From the NCBI GenBank assembly GCA_015059945.1, contig SUZJ01000002.1, positions 124,001-188,000 of the forward strand: a stretch of DNA of 64,000 nucleotides. The letters run 5' to 3'. The notes beneath the pieces were generated by a model. That model had not been told where the DNA came from. It did no database searches and worked only from the letters and a program-made list of their open reading frames with translations. Position numbers and translations under genes: made by a program. Positions 29,740 through 39,189 of this stretch are shown in pieces. Origin of the DNA: Rikenellaceae bacterium. Lineage in GTDB: Bacteria > Bacteroidota > Bacteroidia > Bacteroidales > Rikenellaceae. Position 1 is the stretch's first letter, and each line of letters opens with the position of its first letter.

Positions 29740-31644
29740 TTAGCGCAGGGGGGCATAGTTGCCGCCCTCGGCCTGAGCATTTACGATGTGGCGTACCAGG
29801 TAGTGCATATAGATCTCCAAGTTGGTGTAGAGCCCCTCGGCATCCAGAGTGGTGGCGTTGCCGTCGGCTGCATCGTTGGGGTTGGTCTTGAACTCCTTTT
29901 CGAACCAGTCGGGCATACCGTCGCCGTCGCTGTCCTTCACCTTCGCGAGCTCCTCGTTGGTAGCCGAGAGGGTAGGCCAACCACCTGCGTCGTTGTGCGA
30001 GTCGATGATGCCGTTTGTGCCGCCATTTGAGCCCTTGTTGGTGTAGTTGCCTGCCTTGGCCTCGCCCACAATGCGGCTGTCTACGCTGTCGCGGTCGAGC
30101 GATGCACCCACGTAGGCCATCACTTGGTCAAAGGCCTGCTGAGCCGAGTGGGTAGTGGCATAACACTGCTGGGTGTCGTCTTTGCGGATTGGCAGCACCG
30201 AGGTGGACTTCCACGAGTTGTGGTTGCTGGGCTTGGTGCCGTCGTGCAGATAGATGCCTGCCCAGTTGTCCTCGTTGATACTCGAGGCGTAGGAACCTGC
30301 GTGGTAGTTGCCACTCACATACATAGTGGCATAGCCGTAGTCGGTCTTGCTCGAATAGATGCCATTCGAGTCTACAAAGTATTTGCGCTCGCGACTTGCG
30401 GGGCCGGGCTTGTAGTAGTTGCCCACCACATTCCACTTGCCGCCCTCGCCACCGTAGGTCGAGTTGCCGCCCCAGTTGTAGACCACGTTGTTGCGGTAGT
30501 CGCAGTTGCCACGATGGGTGGTGACATAGGTGTCATATACCTCGGGGTGGCAGAAACGTGGGTTGCGGCTGTCGTTGTGGGCCAACATATTGTGGTGGAA
30601 CGAGGCGTTCTTGCCTCCCCAAATACCTCCGTAGCCGTGTGCGCCCTTCTTGTGGCCCGCATTTTTTAGTGCCTCGGCCACCATACACCACTGCATCGTG
30701 AAGTTGCGGTTGGCATAGAACGACGAGCCCTCGTCAATCGACCAGCTCATCGAGCAGTGGTCCAGAATGATGTTGCTGTGGTAACGGCCCCAAATGGCAT
30801 CCTCCTGCGAGGTATCCTCGTTGCCCAGACGGAAGCGCACAAAGCGTATAATTACATTGTCGGCATCGACCTGTACGGTGCGCCCTGCAATGCAGATACC
30901 GTCGCCAGGGGCGGTTTGGCCTGCAATGGTCAGGTTGCCATTTTTGATGCGCAGGGTGCTTTTCAGGTGAATGGTACCGCTCACGTCGAACACGATTGTA
31001 CGGGCACCGCTCTTGTTGATGGCATCGCGCAACGAGCCCGAGCCGCTATCGTTCAGATTGGTGACGTGATAGACTGCGCCACCCCTGCCGCCTGTGGTGT
31101 ACATACCGCCACCCTCGGCACCTGGGAAGGCCCTCACTACACCGTCGTTCTCCCACTCGGGAAGCTCCCACTTGGCATTGTCGGGCTTCTCGGGCTTAAC
31201 CTCGGGGTCGTCGTTATTTGGATCGTCGTTATTTGGATCGTCGTTGTTTGGGTCATCATTGCCTGGCTCATCGCCACCCTCCGAGGTGGTTGCTACGGTC
31301 AGCCACTCGGTGTAGGTGCCGCCACCCGCCTCGTTGTTGGCCCTTACGGCAAACATATACTCCTTTTGGGGCGCAAGTCCCTCGATGGTTACGCTCACTT
31401 GGTCGGTGTTGTCGCTTATGTGCATCGTGCCCGCCACATCTTTGTACTTGTAGGTGTAGTCGGTGGCACCCATCACTGCATCCCAGCGCAGGGTGAGCGA
31501 CGAGGGGGTGGCCTCGATCAGCTGCAACCCTTTGGGGGCGGCAAGAGGCTCGACTGTGGGCTCCTCGATGGGGTCCTCGCCGCAAGCCGTTGCAAGCAGC
31601 GCAACCACTGCGGCCGACAATATGTAGAACAATCTTCTCTTCAT
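29740..31644 (-). CDS. PL1 pectate lyase lipoprotein with N-terminal FnIII domain and acidic Asn/Asp/Pro linker
   Basis: FPGAEGGGMYTTGGRGGAVYHVTNLNDSGSGSLRDAINKSGARTIVFDVSGTIHL...GICIAGRTVQVDADNVIIRFVRFRLG; lipobox LLATACGE; linker DDPNNDDPNNDDPNNDDP; C-terminal DSDGDGMPDWFE. Confidence 0.95.
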   Translation of the reverse strand: MKRRLFYILSAAVVALLATACGEDPIEEPTVEPLAAPKGLQLIEATPSSLTLRWDAVMGATDYTYKYKDVAGTMHISDNTDQVSVTIEGLAPQKEYMFAVRANNEAGGGTYTEWLTVATTSEGGDEPGNDDPNNDDPNNDDPNNDDPEVKPEKPDNAKWELPEWENDGVVRAFPGAEGGGMYTTGGRGGAVYHVTNLNDSGSGSLRDAINKSGARTIVFDVSGTIHLKSTLRIKNGNLTIAGQTAPGDGICIAGRTVQVDADNVIIRFVRFRLGNEDTSQEDAIWGRYHSNIILDHCSMSWSIDEGSSFYANRNFTMQWCMVAEALKNAGHKKGAHGYGGIWGGKNASFHHNMLAHNDSRNPRFCHPEVYDTYVTTHRGNCDYRNNVVYNWGGNSTYGGEGGKWNVVGNYYKPGPASRERKYFVDSNGIYSSKTDYGYATMYVSGNYHAGSYASSINEDNWAGIYLHDGTKPSNHNSWKSTSVLPIRKDDTQQCYATTHSAQQAFDQVMAYVGASLDRDSVDSRIVGEAKAGNYTNKGSNGGTNGIIDSHNDAGGWPTLSATNEELAKVKDSDGDGMPDWFEKEFKTNPNDAADGNATTLDAEGLYTNLEIYMHYLVRHIVNAQAEGGNYAPLR

Positions 31645-31710
31645 CTCTGTGTTGCTTTATCTTCTATGAAAATCCTAATCTCTCTCTAAACTTTCTGGTG
31701 GGGCAGAGGG

Positions 31711-33381
31711 TTACAAAATGGTAACCTCGCTTGCGGCCTTGTCGATTATGGCCGAGTTGGCAGCGCTGATAGCCTCCGACTCTACCACGATAGCCTTGTT
31801 GCGCGAGCCCGTAACTTTCAGTACCTGAGTAGACTCGGGGCAGGTGAAGCCTTTTACAACCACACTCTTGGCATTGTTTATTTTCAGAGCCTCGCCCTTC
31901 TGGGGTACTATGCACACGTTTTCCAAAACCACGTTGGTCGACTCGTTAATCTCGGCACCCACTTGGGCCTCGATAATCGAGTTCTTTACCACCACGTTCT
32001 CTACGTTCATCTCGGGTAGGCCATTGAACAGCATAGCCCTACGAGCCGAACGGCACACCACGTTGTCGACAAAGATGTTGCGGAATTGGGGAGTGGTTTC
32101 GTCTACGGGCTTGGCGGGCATATCGGTCGAGGGGTTGCCGTCGCCATCTTCGAGCGCCTCGGTGGCCGACTTGCCACCATAGAAGAGGTCAAACAGCAGT
32201 GCCTCGGTAGCGATGTCGTTCATCACTATATCCTCGATGTAGATGTTCTCCACTACACCGCCCCTGCCGCGAGTGCTCTTGAAGCGCAGACCTACGTCGG
32301 TGCCCGAGAAGCGGCACCTCTTGACATACACGTTCTTCACACCGCCCGACATCTCGCTGCCCACAACAAAGCCACCGTGACCGTGATAGCAGGTGCAGTT
32401 CTCTACGATAATATTCTCCGAGGGGATGCCGCGCTTGCGACCATCCTCATCCTTGCCGCTCTTGATGCAGATTGCGTCATCGCCCGCATCAATCCAACTG
32501 TTGGTCATCACCACGTTTTTGCACGACTCGATGTCGATGCCGTCGCCATTCTGGGCATACCAGGGACAGCGAATGGCAATATCGTTCACGGTCAGGTCGG
32601 TACATATTGCGGTGTGGATGTTCCAGCAGGGCGAGTTTTGGAATACGGGGCCTTCGAGCAACACGCGCTCGCAGTTCTTGAAATTGACCATCACAGGGCG
32701 CAGAAAGTCGCGAATACTCTCATAGTCCTCGCGAGTCTTGGCCCAGCGTGCAATGTTCTGGTCGGCATCGCCCGCACCATACTTGAAGTTCTCGGTGGGG
32801 TACCAAGTCTGCCCATCGTTGCTCAATACACCGCCACTCTTGACCAGCTTCTTCCAGTCCGAGGGGGCGATTTTGCTCTTCTTTACAGCCCTCCAAGGTG
32901 CGCCTTGACCGTCGATGATGCCCTTGCCCGTTACGGCTACATCGTGCTTGTCGAAGGCCGACAGCAGAGGCTGGCAACGGTAGGTGTCGCGCCCCTCGAA
33001 TATAGTCTCGATGACGGGATAGAGGTCGCGGTCGGTGCTGAATACGATAATTGCATCTTGGTCGAGGTGCAGCTCGGTGTGGTTTTCGAGCACGATGGGG
33101 CCGGTGAGCCAAACGCCCGCAGGTACCTCTACCTTGCCACCACCCTTGCTTGCAAGGTGTGCAAACGCCTTGGCAAAGGCCTCGGTGTTGAGGGTTACGC
33201 CGTCGCCCTTGCCACCAAACTCGGCTACCGAAACGGTGCGGTTGGGGATGTCGGGACGCTCCACGCGAGGCATATCAAACGGAACATTTGTGTAGGCCGA
33301 TTGGCCACAGTCGGTGCCACAGCAGCCCACTGCCAATGCGCAGATGGCGGCTGCTACGAAAGTGCGGAGAATAGGTTTCAT
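31711..33381 (-). CDS. GH28 polygalacturonase
   Basis: FGGKGDGVTLNTEAFAKAFAHLASKGGGKVEVPAGVWLTGPIVLENHTELHL...NGDGIDIESCKNVVMTNSWIDAGDDAICIKSGKDEDGR...CYHGHGGFVVGSEMSGG...RFKSTRGRGG. Confidence 0.97.
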   Translation of the reverse strand: MKPILRTFVAAAICALAVGCCGTDCGQSAYTNVPFDMPRVERPDIPNRTVSVAEFGGKGDGVTLNTEAFAKAFAHLASKGGGKVEVPAGVWLTGPIVLENHTELHLDQDAIIVFSTDRDLYPVIETIFEGRDTYRCQPLLSAFDKHDVAVTGKGIIDGQGAPWRAVKKSKIAPSDWKKLVKSGGVLSNDGQTWYPTENFKYGAGDADQNIARWAKTREDYESIRDFLRPVMVNFKNCERVLLEGPVFQNSPCWNIHTAICTDLTVNDIAIRCPWYAQNGDGIDIESCKNVVMTNSWIDAGDDAICIKSGKDEDGRKRGIPSENIIVENCTCYHGHGGFVVGSEMSGGVKNVYVKRCRFSGTDVGLRFKSTRGRGGVVENIYIEDIVMNDIATEALLFDLFYGGKSATEALEDGDGNPSTDMPAKPVDETTPQFRNIFVDNVVCRSARRAMLFNGLPEMNVENVVVKNSIIEAQVGAEINESTNVVLENVCIVPQKGEALKINNAKSVVVKGFTCPESTQVLKVTGSRNKAIVVESEAISAANSAIIDKAASEVTIL

Positions 33382-33414
33382 ATCTGTTTAGAGTTTTTAT
33401 TGTTAGTTCTATTG

Positions 33415-33422
33415 CAAATTTA
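33415..33422 (-). promoter_or_regulatory. Putative -7 element (TAAATTTG on the minus strand) for the GH28 gene
   Basis: Plus-strand CAAATTTA 34 nt upstream of the GH28 ATG. Confidence 0.35.
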
Positions 33423-33610
33423 CACCATCGCCCCCAATGCGAGTAGGATTTTTTGACGTTTTAGGCCGATTATTTGTCTGCATCGGCCAATTATGCCTGC
33501 TGCGAGGTGGTTTTGTGCGCTGTGCGGGTGGTGCAATTATATCATACAAATATATGATTTTTTGCCAAAAAGTGCTAATTTTGTCCTAAAACCATACCTA
33601 TTTTAACACT

Positions 33611-34174
33611 ATGACCAAAGATTTCGCCCCCATAGAGATTTCGACCGAGCGACTTGTGTTGCTCCCCTGGCGCCCGAGCGAGGCCTCCATTATGTTTCGC
33701 TGGGCCTCAAACCCCGCCATTGGCCCTGCCGCTGGGTGGCCACCTCACACCTCGGTCGAGGAGAGTAGAGAGATTATTGCCACCGTATTCTCGGCCCCCG
33801 AGACCTACGCCCTGGAACTCCGCACAGAGGGAGTGCCCATAGGTAGTGTAGCCCTTAAACGTGGCCCTGCAATGTCGCCTGCACTTCTCGAGAGTGGTAT
33901 CGAGGGTATCGAGGCCGATGCCGAACTGGGCTACTGGCTTGCCGAGCCATATTGGGGTAGGGGATTGATGAGCGAGGCTGTGAGGGCCGTCATTGCAAGG
34001 GCCTTTGAAGAGCTTGGCCACCGCCGACTGTGGTGTGGCCACTTCGAGGGTAACGGCCGCTCGCAGAGGACAATGACCAGTTGTGGTTTTGTTTACCACC
34101 ATACGGTCCATAACCGTCCAACCCTGCTTGGCGACCTGCGAACAGAGCACTTCTATGTGTTGGAGAGGGGGTGA
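33611..34174 (+). CDS. GNAT family N-acetyltransferase (RimJ/RimL-like)
   Basis: ISTERLVLLPWRPSEASIMFRWASNP...LGYWLAEPYWGRGLMSEAVRAVIARAFEELGHRRLWCGHFEGNGRSQRTMTSCGF. Confidence 0.92.
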   Translation: MTKDFAPIEISTERLVLLPWRPSEASIMFRWASNPAIGPAAGWPPHTSVEESREIIATVFSAPETYALELRTEGVPIGSVALKRGPAMSPALLESGIEGIEADAELGYWLAEPYWGRGLMSEAVRAVIARAFEELGHRRLWCGHFEGNGRSQRTMTSCGFVYHHTVHNRPTLLGDLRTEHFYVLERG

Positions 34175-34266
34175 GGATTTGTTGTGCGATTTGGTTGTGC
34201 GTTGATTTGTGATTACGTCGCTATGAGCCACTCAAGGCGGCTCTCCGCTCCGTGATCACTTCGGCC

Positions 34267-34403
34267 CGCAGAGGCGAATAAAAGGAAGACCTGCTTTGCA
34301 GGCTTTCTTTTGTTTTTGTGCTGGGTCTTATGAATAAATTCAACTCCCCAGCGCAAAAAACAAAAGACCACTCGCATATGCGAGTGGTCTTCCTTTTATT
34401 CTC
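34267..34403. repeat. Long imperfect inverted repeat carrying two terminator-like hairpins, next to tRNA-Pro
   Basis: Left arm gaataaaaggaagacc[tgctttgcagg]ctttcttttgtttttgtgctggg; right arm reverse complement gaataaaaggaagacc[actcgcatatgcgagt]ggtcttttgttttttgcgctggg. Confidence 0.85.
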
Positions 34404-34406
34404 TGT

Positions 34407-34480
34407 CGGGGTGAAGTGATTCGAACACTCGACCCCCTGCTCCCAAAGCAGGTGCGCTAACCGGACTGCGCTACGCCCCG
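34407..34480 (-). tRNA. tRNA-Pro (anticodon TGG)
   Basis: Minus strand CGGGGCGTAGCGCAGTCCGGTTAGCGCACCTGCTTTGGGAGCAGGGGGTCGAGTGTTCGAATCACTTCACCCCG folds as a cloverleaf; anticodon loop TTTGGGA. Confidence 0.95.
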
Positions 34481-34505
34481 AATTGATGCCACAAAAGTAG
34501 AAAAA

Positions 34506-35315
34506 TTATTTTTGAAATCCAAATGTTCGCCGTCTTAAAAAATCAACCACACGTCTGGGTAGCCGTCTAACCACCACTAAACCAATGCGATTGCCTACTC
34601 CTGGGGTTACGCTCCTGCGCCCCTTCGCAAGTGCCCCTATACATCTGCGGGCCACCCTTTCGGGAGTCATTATCACGCCCCAGCGCACACCCCTCTGTTG
34701 CCACCTCGGCGGCAGTCCATAGAGGTCGGTAGCCACGCCACCCGGCCTTGCCGAGCAGACCACAACCCCCTTATCGCCCACCTCGGCCGCCAGAGCCAGT
34801 GAGAAGTTGTGCACATAGGCCTTCGTTGCGCTATACATCCCCAATCCGGGTAGGGGCATCGCCTCGGCCAGCGACGACATATTCAGCACCCAGCCCCCTC
34901 CGTAGTCCACCATATCGGCCACAAACAATCGGCACAGAGTGGTCGTAGCCCTAACGTGAAGGGCCAAAATCTGCTCCACGCGCTCGGCCTCCAAGCCCAC
35001 CAAGTCCTTATAAATAAAGGTGCCCGCATTATTCATCAGCAGCCCCACATCCAATCCTCGCGTATGGCACTCGTTGTACAAGTTGCGAGGCCCTTCGGCG
35101 GTCGCAAGGTCGGTAGCAATGGTCATAACATCGGCCGCTCCCTCGCCACGCAGCACCTGCTCGGCTTGGGCAAGTCGCTGCTCGTTGCGCCCCACAATGA
35201 TAAGGCGTAAGCCACTGTGGGCCAATTCTTTGCCAATGGCCAGTCCAATGCCGCTCGATCCGCCCGTGATGAGCGCCCACCTATTACCTATATCTATCCG
35301 TCGTGCCATACTCAC
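34506..35315 (-). CDS. SDR family oxidoreductase
   Basis: RWALITGGSSGIGLAIGKELAHSG...LLMNNAGTF...LNMSSLAEAMPLPGLGMYSATKAYVHNFSLAL (Rossmann TGxxxGIG, NNAG, YxxxK). Confidence 0.94.
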   Translation of the reverse strand: MSMARRIDIGNRWALITGGSSGIGLAIGKELAHSGLRLIIVGRNEQRLAQAEQVLRGEGAADVMTIATDLATAEGPRNLYNECHTRGLDVGLLMNNAGTFIYKDLVGLEAERVEQILALHVRATTTLCRLFVADMVDYGGGWVLNMSSLAEAMPLPGLGMYSATKAYVHNFSLALAAEVGDKGVVVCSARPGGVATDLYGLPPRWQQRGVRWGVIMTPERVARRCIGALAKGRRSVTPGVGNRIGLVVVRRLPRRVVDFLRRRTFGFQK

Positions 35316-35368
35316 AACAAATTTATAAAATTTTTCGTCAAAAGTGTTGCAAAAGCGAAAAAATGATT

Positions 35369-35376
35369 TACCTTTG
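35369..35376 (+). promoter_or_regulatory. Putative -7 element TACCTTTG upstream of the SPFH gene
   Basis: Matches TAnnTTTG, with a TTG-containing element (gtTTGc-like) about 19 nt upstream. Confidence 0.5.
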
Positions 35377-35443
35377 TGATATTAAAATGATATTAAAACG
35401 AAACAAACAAATTTTTTCTAATAACCCTTAATAATTTACAACT

Positions 35444-36379
35444 ATGGAGAATAAGGAGTACAATTTCAGAGGCTCGAAGATGAACGGTTTTGTGGCCCTG
35501 TTGGTGATTTTGGCCATTACGGCTCTTTCGATTGGTTTTATCGTGCAGGATGCCTACAATGCTTTTAATATCGTTATGTTTGTTGTGGGCTTGTTGGTGG
35601 CCTTCATTATGTTGTTTGGTCTGATGACTTTGGAGCCTAACGAGGCCAAGGTGATGGTATTCTTTGGTAAGTATAGGGGTACCTTTACTCACGAGGGCTT
35701 CTGGTGGGTAAACCCCTTCTTTACCAAGAAGAGCGTGTCGCTGCGTGCCCGCAACCTCAATGCCGATGCTATCAAGGTGAACGACAAGACCGGTAACCCC
35801 ATTATGATTGGCTTGGTGCTGGTGTGGAAGCTGAAAGATACCTACAAGGCCCTCTTCGAGATTGACTCGCAGACTATGGCAGGTGCTACCAGTGCGGGTG
35901 TTGCAACTGTGGGTAGCCGTATGAATGCTTTTGAGAGCTTTGTGCGCGTTCAGGCCGATGCAGCTCTGCGCCAGGTGGCTGGCCACTATGCCTATGACAC
36001 CAATGGCGAGGGCGACGAGGTTACCCTGCGTAGTGGTGCCGATGAGATTAACGAGTTCCTGAAACAGACCATCAACGAGAGGCTTGCGATTGCGGGTATC
36101 GAGACCGTTGAGGCTCGTATCAACTACTTGGCCTATGCTCCCGAGATTGCTGCTGTTATGCTGCGTCGCCAGCAGGCCGATGCAATCATCAGCGCCAGGG
36201 AGAAGATTGTCGACGGTGCTGTGGGTATGGTTAAGATGGCTCTTGATAAACTTGCCGATGAGCAGGTTGTCGAGCTCGACGACGAGCGTAAGGCTGCAAT
36301 GGTTAGCAACTTGCTGGTTGTGCTGTGTGCCGACGAGCAGGCCCAGCCCGTAGTGAACACTGGTTCGCTCTATAACTAA
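35444..36379 (+). CDS. SPFH/Band 7 domain membrane protein
   Basis: N-terminal two TM helices, [30 protein letters not shown]...[26 protein letters not shown]. Confidence 0.93.
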   Translation: MENKEYNFRGSKMNGFVALLVILAITALSIGFIVQDAYNAFNIVMFVVGLLVAFIMLFGLMTLEPNEAKVMVFFGKYRGTFTHEGFWWVNPFFTKKSVSLRARNLNADAIKVNDKTGNPIMIGLVLVWKLKDTYKALFEIDSQTMAGATSAGVATVGSRMNAFESFVRVQADAALRQVAGHYAYDTNGEGDEVTLRSGADEINEFLKQTINERLAIAGIETVEARINYLAYAPEIAAVMLRRQQADAIISAREKIVDGAVGMVKMALDKLADEQVVELDDERKAAMVSNLLVVLCADEQAQPVVNTGSLYN

Positions 36380-36397
36380 TCGTTTGTTTGATAGGGT

Positions 36398-36451
36398 ATT
36401 AAGGTCCTCAGGGTCATTAAAGGCTTTAAGGGCCTTAAAGACCTTGATGAA
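36398..36451. repeat. 9-mer tandem array, six units
   Basis: ATTAAGGTC CTCAGGGTC ATTAAAGGC TTTAAGGGC CTTAAAGAC CTTGATGAA, between the SPFH stop and the small RHH ORF. Confidence 0.8.
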
Positions 36452-36463
36452 TAGAAATAAAGT

Positions 36464-36637
36464 ATGCCAAAGGAGAATACCACAAAGAGTTTTGTGCTGC
36501 GCGTTGATAGCGACACTTGGGAGGCCCTCGAAAGGTGGTCGGCCGATGAGTTTCGCTCGGTCAATGGCCAGTTGCAGTGGATTATTGCGGAGGCATTGCG
36601 CAAGAGTGGCCGCACTCCCAAGAAAAAAGATAAATAG
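36464..36637 (+). CDS. Arc-like ribbon-helix-helix DNA-binding protein (57 aa; not in the supplied ORF track)
   Basis: MPKENTTKSFVLRVDSDTWEALERWSADEFRSVNGQLQWIIAEALRKSGRTPKKKDK*; Arc-type beta strand FVLRVD and helix SVNGQLQWIIAEAL. Confidence 0.85.
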   Translation: MPKENTTKSFVLRVDSDTWEALERWSADEFRSVNGQLQWIIAEALRKSGRTPKKKDK

Positions 36638-36682
36638 TTAGTGAAAATGGGCACTTTGGGGCCCAAAAATTTGCAGGATTCG

Positions 36683-36702
36683 ATATATATATATATATAT
36701 AT
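36683..36702. repeat. (AT)n dinucleotide tract, about ten repeats
   Basis: cgATATATATATATATATATATtagccgcc, about 50 nt upstream of the TonB-receptor-like ATG. Confidence 0.95.
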
Positions 36703-36751
36703 TAGCCGCCTAAAAATTTTTGTTTCAACAACTTAATACGATTAGACTACG

Positions 36752-39166
36752 ATGAAGAGATTTTTTGTGCTGCTGCTTGTGGGTGCTGCCTCGGTGTGGG
36801 GTGCTATGGCCCAAAGTTTTACTCTTACCGCCACCGCCACCAATTCCGCAGGCGAGGCCGTGGCCTATGCTACCGCCCTGCTCGAAGCCGAGGGGGTGGG
36901 GCAGAGTGGTGCCCCTATCTATGACGTGGCCGACCAGGCGGGGCGCATAGAGATTGAGGCCCCCAAGGGGAGCTATACCCTTGTGATTACCTGCATCGGC
37001 TACGACGACAAGCGTGTGGCCGTCGTGCTCGACAAAAATGTAGAACTGGGCACCATTGTTATGGAGCAGGGCGAGGGGCTTGTGATTGAAGAGATTGGTG
37101 TGGCGGGCGGAATGATTACGCGCCAAGCCGACCGCTATGTGATGAACAACATTGCGGGCAACCCTGCGGCTGTGGGGCGCGATACCTACGAGATGCTGCG
37201 CTTGGCCCCGGGAGTCTTTGCCGATGAGAGTGGCAATGTGTCGGTCGGTGGCCGAGGTGCGGTGAAGATACTCATTGGCGAGCGCGAACTGCGCCTCTCG
37301 GGCGAGGATTTGCGCAACTATCTGAAATCTATCCCTGCCGAAAATCTGCAAAAAATCGAAATCATACCCCAAAGCGGTGCCGACTACGATGCCTCCTCGA
37401 CGGGTGGCGTCATACGCATCACCCTGCGCCGTCAGCGCGACGACGGTATGAACGGCTCGGTGGCACTTGGCTACAACCGCTCGATGGGCACCAGCTACTC
37501 GCTCGGCCCAAATGCAACGCTCAACTACAAGAGCGGCTCGCTGAGCCTCTATGGTAACCTGTCGTTGGCCGACTACGAATATAGCGCCAATATGACCGAG
37601 CATACCACCTACGATATGGGTGGCACCATCGGCTCTACCTCGCTGATGCAGAGCCGCAAGCGCTCGGGCAACGGTATGGTGGGCGCAATCTACGACCTCT
37701 CGGAGCGCAGCAGTGTGGGCGTTGAGTACACGCTGGCCTACTCGCCCGCTACGCCCGACTATGTGACCAGCACCCTCGACCTTGCCCACAACGACCTCAT
37801 CGAGCGCCACAAGAGCCTCTACGAGCAGCGCTCGCGCTCTCTGATGCAGATGATGACGGCCAACTATGTGCGCAAGCTCGACGACCAGGGCTCGACCTTC
37901 AAGCTGATTGCCGACTGGGCCTCGAATGTGACCAGTGGTGGCAACGATGCCCACGACCAGATGACCATAATCGACAGCTATGGGCCCACGACCACGACCA
38001 TCGACTCGCTCTACAACAACCGCAGCGAGGCCGATTACAGCTACTACACCCTGACGGCGGCGGTGGAGAAGAAGCTGTCGCCCACAACTGTTCTGCGCTA
38101 TGGTGCAAAATACACCCTTACGGACACTTACAGCACCACTCGCTACACCTATCAGCAGGGTGGTCAGACCGTTGCGTTGCCAACCTACGATACCACAACC
38201 GATTACAGCGAGCACATTGGCGCCCTCTATGGCGTTTATGCCACTACGTTTGCGAGTGGCCTCTCGCTCTCGGCAGGTCTGAGGGCCGAGTACACATCGA
38301 TACCCGTGCTGCGCCAAAACTACCTGAGTCTGTTCCCCAATGTGAGTGTGTCGTGGCCGCTCAACCCTATGCAGACGGTCATCTTGGCAGGTAACTACAA
38401 GCGCAGTATCCAGCGCCCCGCGTTCTGGCAGATGAACCCTGTGAGAAATCAGCTCTCGGAGTACTCCTACCAGGTGGGAAACCCCGACTTGAGGCCCGTA
38501 TATGTCGATGACCTGTCGCTGTCGGCTGTGTTGATGTATCGCTATACGGTTACGCTGGGTGCACTGGTGCAGCACGACAACATCTCGCAGTTGGCACTGG
38601 TAGACGAGGCCGACCCAACGGGCCGCACGCTCAAATACCTGCACAAAAACCTCGACAACCTCAATCAGTACTACATCCAGCTGATGCTGCCTGCGCAGCC
38701 CACCCCCTGGTGGACCATAAATGCCAACCTGATGGGTGTGTGGCTCCGTCAGCGCATCGCTCAGGGCGAGCCTATGGACAATTCGTTCACAGCCCAGGGC
38801 TATATGACCAACACCTTCACGCTGCCCCGAGGGTGGATTGTGGACCTTACGGGCCAGTTTATGACCGATGCGCACGTTGGTAACCTCACGCAAAAGGGCT
38901 CGGGCAACATCAGCCTGGCCGTAAAGAAACGTATGTTGAGCGACAAACTCACCCTCTCGGTGGGTGTGAACAACCTGCTCGACGTCGATAAGGTGGTCTA
39001 TGCCGAGGGGCCAGGCTTTAGCAAGAGGCTCGTCGAGGACAACATTTGGGTTAGGAGCGTAAACGTAGCCCTGCGCTACAACTTCAACGCAGGTAAGGCC
39101 TTCCAGAGCCGCAATGTCGAGAGTGGTGCTGCCGACGAGGCCCTGCGTATAGGAAATTCGAAATAG
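36752..39166 (+). CDS. TonB-dependent-receptor-like outer membrane beta-barrel protein
   Basis: Signal peptide, CarboxypepD_reg-like N-terminus, plug region RLAPGVFADESGNVSVGGRGAVKILIGERELRLSGEDLRNYLKSIPAENLQKIEIIPQSGADYDASSTGGVIRITLRR, C-terminal barrel strands. Confidence 0.93.
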   Translation: MKRFFVLLLVGAASVWGAMAQSFTLTATATNSAGEAVAYATALLEAEGVGQSGAPIYDVADQAGRIEIEAPKGSYTLVITCIGYDDKRVAVVLDKNVELGTIVMEQGEGLVIEEIGVAGGMITRQADRYVMNNIAGNPAAVGRDTYEMLRLAPGVFADESGNVSVGGRGAVKILIGERELRLSGEDLRNYLKSIPAENLQKIEIIPQSGADYDASSTGGVIRITLRRQRDDGMNGSVALGYNRSMGTSYSLGPNATLNYKSGSLSLYGNLSLADYEYSANMTEHTTYDMGGTIGSTSLMQSRKRSGNGMVGAIYDLSERSSVGVEYTLAYSPATPDYVTSTLDLAHNDLIERHKSLYEQRSRSLMQMMTANYVRKLDDQGSTFKLIADWASNVTSGGNDAHDQMTIIDSYGPTTTTIDSLYNNRSEADYSYYTLTAAVEKKLSPTTVLRYGAKYTLTDTYSTTRYTYQQGGQTVALPTYDTTTDYSEHIGALYGVYATTFASGLSLSAGLRAEYTSIPVLRQNYLSLFPNVSVSWPLNPMQTVILAGNYKRSIQRPAFWQMNPVRNQLSEYSYQVGNPDLRPVYVDDLSLSAVLMYRYTVTLGALVQHDNISQLALVDEADPTGRTLKYLHKNLDNLNQYYIQLMLPAQPTPWWTINANLMGVWLRQRIAQGEPMDNSFTAQGYMTNTFTLPRGWIVDLTGQFMTDAHVGNLTQKGSGNISLAVKKRMLSDKLTLSVGVNNLLDVDKVVYAEGPGFSKRLVEDNIWVRSVNVALRYNFNAGKAFQSRNVESGAADEALRIGNSK

Positions 39167-39189
39167 TTTTTAGTAATACAATAGACAAG

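Noticed and set aside
34187-34266. Possible tRNA remnant or attachment site upstream of tRNA-Pro
   Set aside because: I could not form a cloverleaf or find a direct repeat of the tRNA 3' end, and there is no integrase in the window.
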